Notes: a model not told the origin generated them from the letters alone. A DNA stretch of 64,000 nt from Arenibacter troitsensis (GCF_900177645.1 NZ_FXAO01000002.1:372001-436000), one strand, 5' to 3'. Shown: positions 10,125 to 20,733, counted from the stretch's first letter. Made by a program: numbers and translations.

Positions 10125-10360
10125 AAGTAATAACAATCGTGAGGGAAAATACCCTAATCTTATTCGTTTAAACCCGAATGTTCATCGACAAAATACAGGC
10201 ACAAAAAATATAAACATCCGGAACCTTCCCCTGAGCCCAACAAAAGGCATAGCTATATCCTAAGAACAGAAAAATACTACTTGCCAATGATTATAGCTCT
10301 TCCCAGGATTTCAACGGAAAGGCATTGTAGAAATTCCTGGCAAAATTTGGCTTTAACCAA

Positions 10361-10394
10361 AAAAAAGGGAAGGCGTTTTTGCCTTCCCTTTTTT
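10361..10394 (-). terminator. rho-independent terminator of the wzc-side transcript
   Basis: A perfect 14-bp stem (AAAAAAGGGAAGGC, 10361-10374, with its complement at 10381-10394) has a six-base loop and ends in a T tract on the minus strand. It is 128 bases downstream of the wzc-like stop codon and closes the leftward export-gene transcript. The A/T tracts on both sides could let it work in both directions. Confidence 0.8.
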
Positions 10395-10521
10395 ACATCA
10401 TAAAAGTCCATATTTAACTTGATGAATATGCTATTACAATTCCATTTTGTTATACCAATCCATTAGACTTCGGAAGCAAAGTTTAAACTAAAAAAATCGC
10501 AAGTTCCAAAGCATATAACTA

Positions 10522-12903
10522 TTAAAATTTCCACCACTTTTTCTGACTTTTTCCATAGCCATAACCGTACTTCCCGCCATACCCTAAATTGGAAACTTTC
10601 ACATCATTCACAACAAAGGACAGCCCCTTTATCTTTCCATCTTCCTGTAATTTCATGGGATACTGTACAGCCTTCTTTTCCGTAACACCTGCTCTTGTAA
10701 CATAAATAAGATGGTTGGCATAATCACTTATCAATAAAGTATCCGTAACCACCATAAGGGGTGCGGTATCCACAATTACATAATCGTATTTCTCGGAAAT
10801 TTCCTCAAAGAGTTCTTTAATGCGTTTGCTCATTAACAATTCTGCAGGGTTGGGAGGTATTCTGCCTGAATATATAACATCCATGGTATCATTAAAAACC
10901 AGCATAGGATTAATGATATCCTTAACCTCCAAAGTATTATCATAAAGATACTCAGTGAGACCCACATCCTTTTTTCTATTTTTAACGGGCATTTTATTTA
11001 TTTCACTTCCAGTAAAAAAAGAATACAATTTAGGATTACGAACATCAGCTCCCAACAACAGAACCTTTTTATCTGTACTAGCCATGGTCATAGCTAAATT
11101 AGTGGAAAGAAATGACTTTCCTTCACCTGGAACACTAGAGGTGACAAAAATAATATTATTCTTTCCGTTTTCTGCGCTTTTTGTCTTGATCAAATAATCC
11201 AGATTGGTCCTAATAATCCTCAAGGATTCAGCCAGAACGGAGCGGTCTTCTTTAACAATTACCTTTTGCTCTTTCTTGGAAAGTCGGGGTAATTCCCCTA
11301 ATACAGGAATGCTACTGGACACCTTTTCCAAACTATGCATATTATTCACTTTATTATCCAATAGATTTCTCACATAAATAACAGAAAAAGGAATTAAGCC
11401 TCCAATTAATAAAAAGGCCAAATAAACAATTTTTCTTTTCGGTGAAATTGGTAACGGACTGGGATTATATGCGTAATCTATTATCTTGGATTTAGGAGCA
11501 GTAGAAGCCACGGCGATCTGCGCTTCCTCCCTTTTTTGCAATAGGTATAGATACAGTTGTTCCGTTGTTTCCTGCTTTCTAGTTATATCCCTTAAAGCCC
11601 TCTCATTTTTTGGAGCGGAATAAATCTTAGAATTAAAGATGGCCTGCTGATTGCTCAAAGCATTCACCTGCAAGCCCAAGTTATCAACAGTACTGCTTAA
11701 ACTGGACTGCATATTTCTTTTTAAACCACGGATCTGTTGGTCCAGGTTAACAATAACCGGGTTTTTTTCGTTGGAACTTTTCAATAATCGGTTTCGTTCC
11801 AAAACCAATTCGTTATACTTGGAGGTAGTACTGTTAATGGTTGGGTCTGTTAAGCCCACATTTCCAGGAAGCACTTCGAAACTATCCTGTTGCTCCACAA
11901 TATCTTTCATGGACGCGGCAATGTTAAGCTGGGTCCGCATATTGGCCAGTTCCTGCTGATTGGCAACCCCCACATTTAAATTAATGTTGGCTTCCGAAGC
12001 AATGTCCGTAACCCCTTTACCCGTCTTAAAATCCTCGGCTGTCTGATCAACAGAGGAAAGGTTGGTATAAATCTCCGCAATCCTATCATCAATAAAATTA
12101 GAAGTCCTATCGGCTATTTTTCTTTTATCATCAATGGCATTTTTATTATAAACCCTAATGAGTTCATTCAAGATTTGCACTGCCTTTTCCTTAATCGGAT
12201 CCTGCAAGGAAATACTGAGGATGTTAGACATTTGTTCGTAAGTACTAATACTTATTTTGTCCCTGTAATTTTGGGCTACCACGGTCACAGGATCCACCAC
12301 CACTTTAATTCTGGCCTCCTTAAAACGATCAAAATTTTCCATATTGGGGGTTACCACAATATCCCCAATTGGGGTAGGAATATTAGTCCCAAACGACAAT
12401 ACCTTCAACGGCATATCCTCTTCTTCCGCATAACCAAAGGAGGTAGTAGAGGAAAGTTGAAGATAGAACTCGAAACTGGATTTGTTAATAATAGAATCGG
12501 CAGCAATAAAATTAATCTTTACCGGCGGATTGGTATACAATTCAGTATCTATTATATTCCCTTGGGCCATAATCTTTGTATTTAACCCCAAGGTTTTGAC
12601 CACTTCAATAAAATTAGATCTGGAATTGATTAATTCAATCTCATCGGCAACCTGTTTATTACTTCCAGACAGCAACTCTAAATCCTGAAACAGACCAAGA
12701 CCCGCCCCAGAGCTATTTTCATCAAGAATTTGGATTTTGGCTTCTGCAATATACTCCGGTGTTGTATACCTCAAATAAAGAACGGCAGTTGTTAAAGCAA
12801 CGATGCCCGAAAATACAAACCATTTCCAATGCTTGGTATACGCACTTATAATTTCATTAATGTCGAAATTTTCTATAGTATTAATTTTAGAGTCTATGCT
12901 CAT
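10522..12903 (-). CDS. Wzc-like polysaccharide co-polymerase / BY-kinase
   Basis: The 793-residue inner-membrane protein combines an N-terminal Wzz-type chain-length domain with a cytoplasmic BY-kinase. A first membrane helix lies near residues 33-52 and a second near 488-508, with a long periplasmic coiled-coil-rich part between. The kinase has a Walker A motif (SSVPGEGKS, about 586-594), an A' motif (VLLLGADVRNP) and a Walker B motif (VIVDTAPL, about 705). The C-terminus is tyrosine-rich (YGGKYGYGYGK), the usual autophosphorylation cluster. Such proteins control capsule polymerisation and export together with a Wza channel, and the Wza-like gene lies 28 bases upstream. The PHP phosphatase at 42-782 is the expected antagonist. 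Confidence 0.93.
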   Translation of the reverse strand: MSIDSKINTIENFDINEIISAYTKHWKWFVFSGIVALTTAVLYLRYTTPEYIAEAKIQILDENSSGAGLGLFQDLELLSGSNKQVADEIELINSRSNFIEVVKTLGLNTKIMAQGNIIDTELYTNPPVKINFIAADSIINKSSFEFYLQLSSTTSFGYAEEEDMPLKVLSFGTNIPTPIGDIVVTPNMENFDRFKEARIKVVVDPVTVVAQNYRDKISISTYEQMSNILSISLQDPIKEKAVQILNELIRVYNKNAIDDKRKIADRTSNFIDDRIAEIYTNLSSVDQTAEDFKTGKGVTDIASEANINLNVGVANQQELANMRTQLNIAASMKDIVEQQDSFEVLPGNVGLTDPTINSTTSKYNELVLERNRLLKSSNEKNPVIVNLDQQIRGLKRNMQSSLSSTVDNLGLQVNALSNQQAIFNSKIYSAPKNERALRDITRKQETTEQLYLYLLQKREEAQIAVASTAPKSKIIDYAYNPSPLPISPKRKIVYLAFLLIGGLIPFSVIYVRNLLDNKVNNMHSLEKVSSSIPVLGELPRLSKKEQKVIVKEDRSVLAESLRIIRTNLDYLIKTKSAENGKNNIIFVTSSVPGEGKSFLSTNLAMTMASTDKKVLLLGADVRNPKLYSFFTGSEINKMPVKNRKKDVGLTEYLYDNTLEVKDIINPMLVFNDTMDVIYSGRIPPNPAELLMSKRIKELFEEISEKYDYVIVDTAPLMVVTDTLLISDYANHLIYVTRAGVTEKKAVQYPMKLQEDGKIKGLSFVVNDVKVSNLGYGGKYGYGYGKSQKKWWKF

Positions 12904-12931
12904 GAGGCAAGGAGAAATATTTTGTTTGTGA

Positions 12932-13702
12932 TTAATTTCTAGTTATAAAAAGTATGGTAGAGGTGATCACCAGCGACGCCAAAGAAATGGCTATAGTAGC
13001 CCTATTGTCCAAACTGGATGCAGTAACCGCAGATTGATTGGGCTCCACATAAACTACATCGTTCTGGGTCAAATAGTACACAGGGGAATTCATAGCCTCC
13101 TTTTGGGTAAGATCTAGACGGGTATATACTTTGGTTCCGTCAAAATCCCGAATTACCATCACATTTTTCCGCATCCCCTTAATAGTTAAATCCCCCGCTA
13201 AGCCCAACGCCTCTAATATGGTAATTCGTTCACCACTTACAGGATAGGTACCTGGTCTTTGAACCTCTCCCAAAATTGTTACCGTAAAATTAACCAACCT
13301 AATATTTATTATAGGATCCTTTAAATAGTCCTTTAATCTTTCACTCAAAAGAAGTCTCACTTCTTCTGGTGACAACCCGGATATTTTCAATTTTCCAATC
13401 ACTGGAAAATTTATATTGCCTTCCTGATCGATTAAATAATCTACTTGTTCTGGCCGTATTCCTCCCTCCGAGGCACCCCTAAATAAATTAAAGGGAACAC
13501 TGGCCTCATTGTCCAGAGTAGAAACATTGATACTGACAAGGTCATCTACCTTAAACTTTGGGGTAAAACTGTTCTTGTCCACTAGCGTTTCAAAATTACT
13601 GGCATTCTGAAAGTAGACTACCTCCTTTTTTGAGGCACAGGAAGAAAGCAGTAATGCAAAAATTATTAAAAGATTAAATAAGCCAAAATATTCTTTTTTC
13701 AT
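12932..13702 (-). CDS. Wza-like polysaccharide export lipoprotein (Poly_export/SLBB)
   Basis: The 256-residue protein has a lipoprotein signal (LLLSSC, lipidated Cys at residue 22), then a Poly_export domain (about 45-130, with the usual VDDLVSINV-like start) and an SLBB-type domain (about 135-215; GEVQRPGTYPV). A hydrophobic helix closes the C-terminus (about 232-252). This is the short Bacteroidota form of the outer-membrane capsule channel Wza. It lies between the dehydratase gene and the Wzc-like kinase in the same orientation with short gaps, which is classic export-gene order. Confidence 0.92.
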   Translation of the reverse strand: MKKEYFGLFNLLIIFALLLSSCASKKEVVYFQNASNFETLVDKNSFTPKFKVDDLVSINVSTLDNEASVPFNLFRGASEGGIRPEQVDYLIDQEGNINFPVIGKLKISGLSPEEVRLLLSERLKDYLKDPIINIRLVNFTVTILGEVQRPGTYPVSGERITILEALGLAGDLTIKGMRKNVMVIRDFDGTKVYTRLDLTQKEAMNSPVYYLTQNDVVYVEPNQSAVTASSLDNRATIAISLASLVITSTILFITRN

Positions 13703-13757
13703 GAAACCAAGTATAAAGGAATTGATAATAAAATTTCTAATGCAAGTATAGTAAAAT

Positions 13758-15707
13758 TTAAGGCTGCAAAATTTTCTTGACGTCTACATTTTCTGTTTTT
13801 TCTACTACTTCTTTCATTTCTTTCGCCTTGTCCAGCTTACATAGGTCAGAATTGTTGGAGACATATTCGGGTACAATAGCCTTCATTAGTGCCACAGGGT
13901 TACCATTGAAGAACATATTAGTTACACATAATTCATTGATCTTCGACCTAACATCTTCGAAGTCAAATTCCCTAGACTTGCTGATCATAATTTTCTTATG
14001 ATAGGTAGGCATGGTATTTTCCCCATTAGCCAATAGCTCTTCATACAATTTTTCACCTGGTCTCAGACCTGTTATCTTGATATCTATATCCTCCGGATAT
14101 CGTAGTCCTGATAATTTAATCATATTCTTGGCCAAATTGAAAATCCTGACCGATTCACCCATATCAAAAATAAATATTTCGCCGCCTTGCCCCATTCCTC
14201 CAGCTTCCAATACCAATTGGGCCGCTTCTGGAATTGTCATAAAATATCGCGTTATGTCCTTATGAGTCACGGTTAATGGCCCTCCTTTTTCAATTTGTTT
14301 TTTAAACAGCGGGATAACCGAACCATTGGATCCCAAAACGTTACCAAAACGGGTAGTAATAAACTTTGTCTTGTTCTGTTGCTGTGAACAACTAATATAC
14401 ATTTCCGCTATCCTTTTGGTGGCCCCCATTACATTAGTTGGGTTTACAGCCTTATCTGTAGAAACAAAAATAAATTTGTCCACATTGTTGTCCAAAGAAA
14501 GGTCTACAATCACCTTGGTTCCGGCTACATTAATTTTTACCGCCTCGTAAGCGTTGTATTCCATCAATGGCACATGCTTGTACGCAGCAGCATGAAACAC
14601 CATATTGGGCTTGTACTCCTGAAATAAGCCGGACATTCTATTTTTGTCCCTTATATCCCCAACAATCGGAATAAAATTATGAAAACCGTTCTGTATCAGC
14701 TCTTGCTGCAAATCATACAAGGCGGACTCGGCCTGATCGATCACGATTAGGGATTTATATTCATAATTGGCTATTTGCCTTACCAGCTCGCTTCCTATGG
14801 AACCAGCTCCTCCGGTAACCACAATTACTTTATCTTTTAACTCTTTGGAAATGCGATTGTTCTTAATATTGATAGGTACCCTGTCCAACAAGTCCTCAAT
14901 TTGCACTTGCTTAATCTGGGATATCTTCAACTCTCCATTGATCCAATCCTCTATAGGAGGAACTATTTTCACTTGTACCGGAAAATCCACCAACCCTTCC
15001 ACCAACTCCCTTAATCTATTATGTTCTATGTTTTGAATAGAAAATATGATTTCATTAATTCCATTGGCCTTTATAAAATATTCCGAAAGAACTTCAGGGG
15101 CATATACTTTGACCCCATTAATACTTTTACCTACCTTTTCATAGTCCCTATCTATATACCCTACAACTCTTGACACACTTCCTGAATGACCAGTCAAGGC
15201 ATTGTGAGTCAGTATCCCAGACTCCCCGGCCCCATAAATAATAACATTTTTAGTAATCTTAAATTGCTTTACTAGGTTATAATAGGCATTCTTAAACATA
15301 TATCTAGAAGCTGTCAAAGCTATAAAACTCAATAGACTATGAATGATTATTATAGATAAGGGAACCGTAAAACCTTCCATAAATTCCATTTCCCTGTTCA
15401 AAATAATCATAAAAATGGTGATTATACTGGCTAAGCAAATGGCATTAAATATATTGTAAACATCCCTTACCCCTGTATGTCTGACAACCCCCTTGTAAGA
15501 ACCAGTAACAAAAAACGCAACCAACGAAATCAAAACTATAATGGGCAGTTGCAAAACCAACTTACTTATATCAAAATCAAGGGTTAGATTAAATCTAATT
15601 AAATATGAAAAAATAAAGGTTATGGCCACCAAAATTAAATCTATCGCCAAAACAATCCATTTAGAGGTATATTTCTGCGCTCTACTTGTTAGGTAATTAT
15701 GTATCAT
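13758..15707 (-). CDS. membrane-bound UDP-sugar 4,6-dehydratase (CapD/PglF/WbpM family)
   Basis: The 649-residue protein has four predicted membrane helices in the first 110 residues, a CoA-binding-like Rossmann part (GAGESG, about 155) and a C-terminal short-chain dehydratase domain with the NAD motif TGGAGSIGS near 297. The catalytic Thr-Met-Lys triad typical of this large class is visible as STDKAVNPTN and MGATKR (about 413-432); Met replaces the usual Tyr. Family members turn UDP-GlcNAc into UDP-4-keto-6-deoxy-GlcNAc, the first step toward bacillosamine, QuiNAc or D-FucNAc. Its ATG overlaps the stop of the aminotransferase gene by four bases (ATGA), so the two were translationally coupled. 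Which product is made now is unclear because the aminotransferase is broken. Confidence 0.9.
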   Translation of the reverse strand: MIHNYLTSRAQKYTSKWIVLAIDLILVAITFIFSYLIRFNLTLDFDISKLVLQLPIIVLISLVAFFVTGSYKGVVRHTGVRDVYNIFNAICLASIITIFMIILNREMEFMEGFTVPLSIIIIHSLLSFIALTASRYMFKNAYYNLVKQFKITKNVIIYGAGESGILTHNALTGHSGSVSRVVGYIDRDYEKVGKSINGVKVYAPEVLSEYFIKANGINEIIFSIQNIEHNRLRELVEGLVDFPVQVKIVPPIEDWINGELKISQIKQVQIEDLLDRVPINIKNNRISKELKDKVIVVTGGAGSIGSELVRQIANYEYKSLIVIDQAESALYDLQQELIQNGFHNFIPIVGDIRDKNRMSGLFQEYKPNMVFHAAAYKHVPLMEYNAYEAVKINVAGTKVIVDLSLDNNVDKFIFVSTDKAVNPTNVMGATKRIAEMYISCSQQQNKTKFITTRFGNVLGSNGSVIPLFKKQIEKGGPLTVTHKDITRYFMTIPEAAQLVLEAGGMGQGGEIFIFDMGESVRIFNLAKNMIKLSGLRYPEDIDIKITGLRPGEKLYEELLANGENTMPTYHKKIMISKSREFDFEDVRSKINELCVTNMFFNGNPVALMKAIVPEYVSNNSDLCKLDKAKEMKEVVEKTENVDVKKILQP

Positions 15708-16834
15708 TTGGTCAATACTTTTAAGATTATCTTTATAACTCTATCCAAATCCTCTTTTTCTAGATTGGAACCGCTGGGAAGGCAAAGCCCCCTTTGGAAC
15801 AACTCTTCCGAAGTGCCGTCTACATATCTCTTACAATTTACAAAAACTGGCTGCAGATGCATTGGTTTCCATAAAGGTCTGGACTCTATATCCTCGTCCA
15901 ATAGCGCCAATCTAATTTCTTCACGTATCTCGTAAGAAGGCAATAATATACAACTTAACCAACGATTGGATTTTAAGCCATTGGGCTCTTCCAAAAATTC
16001 TATTTCGGATAAGTTTGACAACTCATCTTTATAATAATTATAATTGGTCCTTCTACTATAAACCCTGTCCTCAATCACTTCCATTTGGCCCCGACCTATT
16101 CCGGCCAGCACATTACTCATCCTATAATTGTATCCAATATAGGAATGCTCATAATGCGGAGCGTTGTCCCTGGCCTGGGTTGCTAGAAAAACAGCCTTCT
16201 TTTTTATATCTTCATCCTTGGTAACCAACGCACCCCCTCCAGAGGTGGTTATAATCTTGTTACCATTAAAAGACAATATACCTATTTTACCAAATGTGCT
16301 ACATGGCCTATTCTTATATTTACTACCCAAGGCCTCAGCACTATCCTCAACAATAGGTATGTCATATTTGGTAGCAATCGCATTAATCTCATCCACTTTA
16401 TAAGGCATACCATATAAGTGTACCGCGATAATTGCCTTAGGCTTTTTGCCCTTCGCCAAGCCATCCTTTATGGCCTGTTCCATCAATATAGGCGAAATGT
16501 TCCATGTATCCTTTTCACTATCTACAAATATGGGGCGCGCTCCTAAATATGTTATAGGATTGGCAGAGGCAGAAAAAGTAAATGTCTGACAAATAACATC
16601 ATCACCATAAGTTACACCAAGTAACTCCAAAGCCAAATGAATAGCAGCAGTTCCAGAACTAAGTGCCGCCACCTTCATGGAATTGCCTAAATAATCTTAA
16701 ATTGAATCTTCAAAAGCATTTACATTGGGACCAAGTGGCGCTATCCAATTAGTATCAAAGGCCTCTTGAACATAATTTTGCTCGTTACCACCCATGTGCG
16801 GTGATGAAAGCCATATTTTAGTTTTTGTAATCAA
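15704..16834 (-). pseudogene. DegT/DnrJ/EryC1-type aminotransferase with in-frame stop
   Basis: Two pieces in one frame together make a full-length PLP-dependent sugar aminotransferase of about 376 codons (PglE/WecE type). The N-terminal piece carries LSSPHMGGNEQ and FDTNWIAPLGPNVNAFED. A TAA at 16697-16699 then interrupts it, and the frame continues with DYLGN and KVAALSSGTAAIHLALEL. The PLP lysine region SFNGNKIITTSGGG is intact. No ATG stands at the expected start: a TTG at 16834 or an ATT at 16831 (where relatives usually have Met) precedes TKTKIWLSS. The stop could be a single C-to-T change from CAA. Re-initiation at 16678 would drop about 50 N-terminal residues that help form the active site, so loss of function is likely. 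A sequencing error or readthrough cannot be excluded. Confidence 0.8.
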
Positions 16835-17077
16835 AACTTGGGGTTGTTTAATTAATTGCAATGTAAAATTAACTATAGTTTCGAGTAGAACCGCATCTTG
16901 CTCGAATAATTCGTTCAAGATTGAAATATATCGATTAAATACTGCTCGTATTAATATCTCGAGGTTTTATCGAGGTTTCTGAACAATTTATCTATAAATA
17001 TAAGCTTCGTTGCGCTAAAAGCCTAAGTCATTTGAATTAATTTTTAATCTTTGCATTAAATAATTATCCTAAAACTA

Positions 17078-18475
17078 ATGAAGAAAGTTACCAAGATTTG
17101 TTGCATAGGGGCAGGCTATGTTGGCGGACCCACCATGTCGGTCATTGCCAGTCAATGTCCAGAAATAAAAGTTACTGTTGTGGATATAAATGCAGAACGT
17201 ATTAATCAATGGAACGATTCCAATCTAGATAATTTACCGGTTTACGAGCCCGGTCTTAGTGAAATTGTGGCAACAACCAGAGGTAAAAACTTATTCTTCA
17301 GCACAGAGGTTGACAAAGCCATTGATGAGGCGGAAATAATATTCATATCCGTTAACACTCCCACAAAGACCTACGGGAAAGGCAAGGGACAAGCAGCCGA
17401 TTTGAAATTCATAGAGTTATGCGCACGTAATATTGCCCGAGTAGCTAAAAATGATAAAATAGTAGTTGAAAAATCTACACTTCCGGTAAGAACCGCAAGC
17501 GCCATAAAAAGTATATTGGACAATACAGGTAATGGAGTGGCTTTTGAAATTCTTTCGAATCCTGAATTTTTGGCGGAAGGAACCGCTATAGAAGATTTAT
17601 TAAAAGCGGACCGTGTTTTAATAGGCGGGGATGAAACTGCTTCTGGAAAAGAAGCTAAGAACACTCTAAGTGCCATATATGAGCATTGGCTTCCAAAGGA
17701 ACGCATTTTACAGACCAACGTTTGGTCTTCGGAACTTTCCAAACTGGTTGCCAATGCCTTTTTAGCACAAAGAGTTTCCTCTATAAATTCTATCTCTGCA
17801 TTATGTGAAAAAACGGATGCCAATGTCGCTGAAGTCTCCAGAGCCATAGGGTATGACAGTAGAATAGGATCCAAATTCTTAAATTCCTCAGTAGGCTTTG
17901 GGGGATCCTGTTTTCAGAAAGACATCCTTAATTTGGTTTACATTGCCAGTAGTTTTGGCCTTCAGGAAGTTGCGGATTACTGGGAACAAGTAATTATCAT
18001 GAACGATTACCAAAAAAGACGTTTTGCCGAAAATATTATTTCTACGCTGTACAATACCGTCTCGGGCAAAAAAATAGTGTTTTTTGGCTGGGCCTTTAAA
18101 AAAGACACCAATGATACTAGGGAGTCCGCAGCCATATACGTTGCCGATGCACTCTTGGAAGAAAGAGCTGAAATCGTGGTTTATGACCCAAAGGTTTCTG
18201 AAAAACAAATTTATGCAGACCTGGATTATTTAAATACCAGAACGCCCGAAGAAAACCGCCGCTTATTGAAAGTTACCAAACAACCTATAGAGGCCATTCA
18301 GGATGCCCATGCTATAGCCATACTAACAGAATGGGATGAGTTTAAGAACTACGATTGGTCCGAAATTTTCAAAAATATGCTAAAACCAGCCTTTGTTTTT
18401 GATGGGAGAAGACTTTTGGATAAAGAAAGTATGACCGAATTAGGGTTTAACTACTATAAGATTGGAGAATCATAG
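17078..18475 (+). CDS. ugd: UDP-glucose 6-dehydrogenase
   Basis: The 465-residue cytoplasmic enzyme oxidises UDP-glucose to UDP-glucuronate. It has the N-terminal NAD motif GAGYVGGPT, the catalytic cysteine in FGGSCFQKD (about residue 278) and a C-terminal UDP-binding domain ([15 protein letters not shown]). Length and motifs match the eukaryote-like UGDH branch rather than the shorter bacterial Ugd. It starts a plus-strand series and is divergent from the aminotransferase pseudogene, so the 160-base gap probably holds promoters for both directions. Its product can feed the epimerase gene immediately downstream. Confidence 0.94.
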   Translation: MKKVTKICCIGAGYVGGPTMSVIASQCPEIKVTVVDINAERINQWNDSNLDNLPVYEPGLSEIVATTRGKNLFFSTEVDKAIDEAEIIFISVNTPTKTYGKGKGQAADLKFIELCARNIARVAKNDKIVVEKSTLPVRTASAIKSILDNTGNGVAFEILSNPEFLAEGTAIEDLLKADRVLIGGDETASGKEAKNTLSAIYEHWLPKERILQTNVWSSELSKLVANAFLAQRVSSINSISALCEKTDANVAEVSRAIGYDSRIGSKFLNSSVGFGGSCFQKDILNLVYIASSFGLQEVADYWEQVIIMNDYQKRRFAENIISTLYNTVSGKKIVFFGWAFKKDTNDTRESAAIYVADALLEERAEIVVYDPKVSEKQIYADLDYLNTRTPEENRRLLKVTKQPIEAIQDAHAIAILTEWDEFKNYDWSEIFKNMLKPAFVFDGRRLLDKESMTELGFNYYKIGES

Positions 18476-18617
18476 GAAGCGGTAAGAAAAATGAATTGAC
18501 ATTTACGACACAGGATTAGTATAAAAATATAGGCATGCAAAACTAAAACACTATTAAATGTAGGGAGAATCCAACCCACTTGTCAATTTTTCCGATATTT
18601 GTGAAAAACAAATTCTT

Positions 18618-19658
18618 TTGAAAATACTAGTTACTGGTTCTGCGGGTTTTATAGGGTTTCACGTTACTCGATCTTTACTGAACAAAGGGCATCAGGTGGT
18701 CGGGATTGATAATATTAACAGGTATTACGATATTGAACTCAAATACGCACGACTAAAAGAATTGGGCATTTCCAAGGACAAGGCCGAGCTTTTGCACCTT
18801 GGTTGCACCGGAACATTATACGGAGACCAGTTCCAATTTATCCGTATGGACATTGCCGACCGGGAAAGGCTTCCCAAAGTTTTCGAGAGAGAAAAATTTG
18901 ACAAGGTATGTCATTTGGCTGCCCAAGCAGGAGTACGTTACAGCATAGACAACCCCGAAGTGTACATAGATTCCAATGTGGTCGGCTATGCCAATATTTT
19001 GGAATGTTGCAGGCACCATTCAATCCAACATTTTATTTACGCCAGTAGTTCCAGTGTGTACGGTCTTAACAAAAATATCCCCTTCCATGAAGATGATCAG
19101 GTAGACCACCCCATAAGCCTTTATGCAGCAACAAAAAAGAGTAACGAACTAATGGCACATACTTACAGCCATTTATATAAAATTCCTACTACGGGACTAC
19201 GCTTTTTTACGGTTTACGGGCCTTGGGGTAGGCCGGATATGGCACTTTTTCTTTTTACTGAAGCTATTGTAAAAGGAAAACCTATAAAGGTCTTCAATAA
19301 TGGTGAAATGGAACGTGATTTCACCCACATAAATGATATAACGACGGGCATTATAAGTGTAGTTGAAAAAAAATGGACAAACCAGACAAAGTTGTACAAG
19401 ATTTACAATATTGGAAACAATCAATCTGTTAAATTGTTGGATTTTATTAGGGAAATTGAAAAGAACTTGGGCAGGGAGGCTATCAAAAAAATGTTACCCA
19501 TACAACCTGGCGATGTACGAAAAACTTGGGCCAACATTGATCGACTTATTCAAGATTACGAATACCAACCAATAACCGATATAGCGGATGGCGTTAAGTC
19601 CTTTACCGATTGGTTCTGTAATTTCTATAACATACCAAAAAAAGAGACAAAAGCTTAA
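18618..19658 (+). CDS. UDP-glucuronate 4-epimerase-like NAD-dependent epimerase
   Basis: A 346-residue extended short-chain dehydrogenase. The nucleotide motif GSAGFIGFH begins right after a TTG codon, the only plausible start because the next in-frame Met is far inside the fold. The catalytic residues are SSSVYG and YAATK. The sequence GIDNINRYYDIELKYARL and the GPWGRPDMALFLFTEAI segment are typical of UDP-glucuronate 4-epimerases, which make UDP-galacturonate. There is a small insertion around residues 55-72. Placement 142 bases after ugd supports use of UDP-glucuronate as substrate. Confidence 0.85.
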   Translation: MKILVTGSAGFIGFHVTRSLLNKGHQVVGIDNINRYYDIELKYARLKELGISKDKAELLHLGCTGTLYGDQFQFIRMDIADRERLPKVFEREKFDKVCHLAAQAGVRYSIDNPEVYIDSNVVGYANILECCRHHSIQHFIYASSSSVYGLNKNIPFHEDDQVDHPISLYAATKKSNELMAHTYSHLYKIPTTGLRFFTVYGPWGRPDMALFLFTEAIVKGKPIKVFNNGEMERDFTHINDITTGIISVVEKKWTNQTKLYKIYNIGNNQSVKLLDFIREIEKNLGREAIKKMLPIQPGDVRKTWANIDRLIQDYEYQPITDIADGVKSFTDWFCNFYNIPKKETKA

Positions 19659-19734
19659 TTTCTATGTCCTCCCCTTTATTTTCTAACCTTAGAACACTTT
19701 TTAAACTACAAAAGAATCTTCCTTTAAAACAAAT

Positions 19735-20733
19735 ATGACTATTAAAGAATTAAAATTCCCAAAAGAATATTCTGTACTGGTAACAGGAGGGGCTGGATTT
19801 ATTGGATCCAATCTATGCGAATTTCTTGTAAATAACAGCAACAAAGTATTGTGCCTGGATAATTTTGTAACAGGAAAAATTGAAAATATTTCCCATCTTC
19901 TGAAAAATAAAAATTTCACGCTTTTGGAAGGGGATATAAGAAGCCTAGAGGACTGTAAAACAGCTTGTAATAATACGGATTACGTATTGCACCAAGCGGC
20001 TTTGGGATCGGTCCCAAGATCAATAAAAGATCCTATTACGACCAATGAAGTAAATGTAAGCGGATTTTTGAATATGCTGGTTGCCGCAAGGGATTCAAAA
20101 GTAAAACGCTTTGTGTATGCAGCTAGCTCCTCCACCTACGGAGATTCCAAAGGGTTACCAAAAGTTGAAGAGGTTATTGGAAAACCTTTATCCCCTTACG
20201 CAATTACCAAATACGTAAATGAACTTTATGCAGATATATTTACAAAAACCTATGGTATGGAAACTATAGGTCTGCGTTATTTTAATGTTTTCGGAAGAAA
20301 ACAGGATCCCAAAGGAGCTTATGCGGCAGTTATCCCCAAATTCGTAATGCAATTTATGAAAAACGAATCGCCCAACATTAATGGCGATGGAAGCTTTTCC
20401 CGGGATTTCACCTATATCGATAATGTTATTCAGGCCAATATTAAAGCCCTGGCAACAAAAAACAAGCAAGCAGTGAACAGTGTTTACAACATTGCTTTTG
20501 GCGAGCGTACTTCTTTGAATGATCTAATAACAATACTTAAGGATTACCTGTCTAAGTATGACCCTAAAATAAAGGATATTGATACCACCTACGGCCCATT
20601 ACGGGAGGGCGATGTACCACATTCCCTAGCCTCTATCCAAAAAGCTCAAGATTTATTGGATTACCAGCCAACCCATAATTTAAAAGAAGGCCTAAAAGAA
20701 GCCGTATCCTGGTATTGGGATAATTTGAAATAA
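19735..20733 (+). CDS. UDP-N-acetylglucosamine 4-epimerase (WbpP/TviC type)
   Basis: The 332-residue extended SDR carries the motif TGGAGFIGSNL near residue 17, catalytic serines in AASSSTYGDS and YAITK. The LHQAALGSVPRSI segment is characteristic of the WbpP/TviC/Gne branch, which interconverts UDP-GlcNAc and UDP-GalNAc (or their uronic acids). It is followed by a TviB-like dehydrogenase, the usual partner in Vi-antigen-type and GalNAcA pathways. The order of the two reactions cannot be read from sequence. Confidence 0.88.
   Translation: MTIKELKFPKEYSVLVTGGAGFIGSNLCEFLVNNSNKVLCLDNFVTGKIENISHLLKNKNFTLLEGDIRSLEDCKTACNNTDYVLHQAALGSVPRSIKDPITTNEVNVSGFLNMLVAARDSKVKRFVYAASSSTYGDSKGLPKVEEVIGKPLSPYAITKYVNELYADIFTKTYGMETIGLRYFNVFGRKQDPKGAYAAVIPKFVMQFMKNESPNINGDGSFSRDFTYIDNVIQANIKALATKNKQAVNSVYNIAFGERTSLNDLITILKDYLSKYDPKIKDIDTTYGPLREGDVPHSLASIQKAQDLLDYQPTHNLKEGLKEAVSWYWDNLK

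Larger units (their letters stand above)
10052..10521. other. intergenic region between giant gene and wzc-like gene
   Basis: This 470-base stretch has no supported gene. It holds the candidate promoter of the giant gene on its left side and the wzc-side terminator at 10361-10394. Nothing else is recognisable. Confidence 0.7.

Noticed and set aside
16697-16918. independent 73-residue gene
   Set aside because: Its second half is clearly the N-terminus of the aminotransferase in the same frame; the first half has no similarity and is probably leader sequence.
17050-17077. promoter element TAATCTTTG before ugd
   Set aside because: One base too long between TA and TTTG to match TAnnTTTG and no correctly spaced upstream element.
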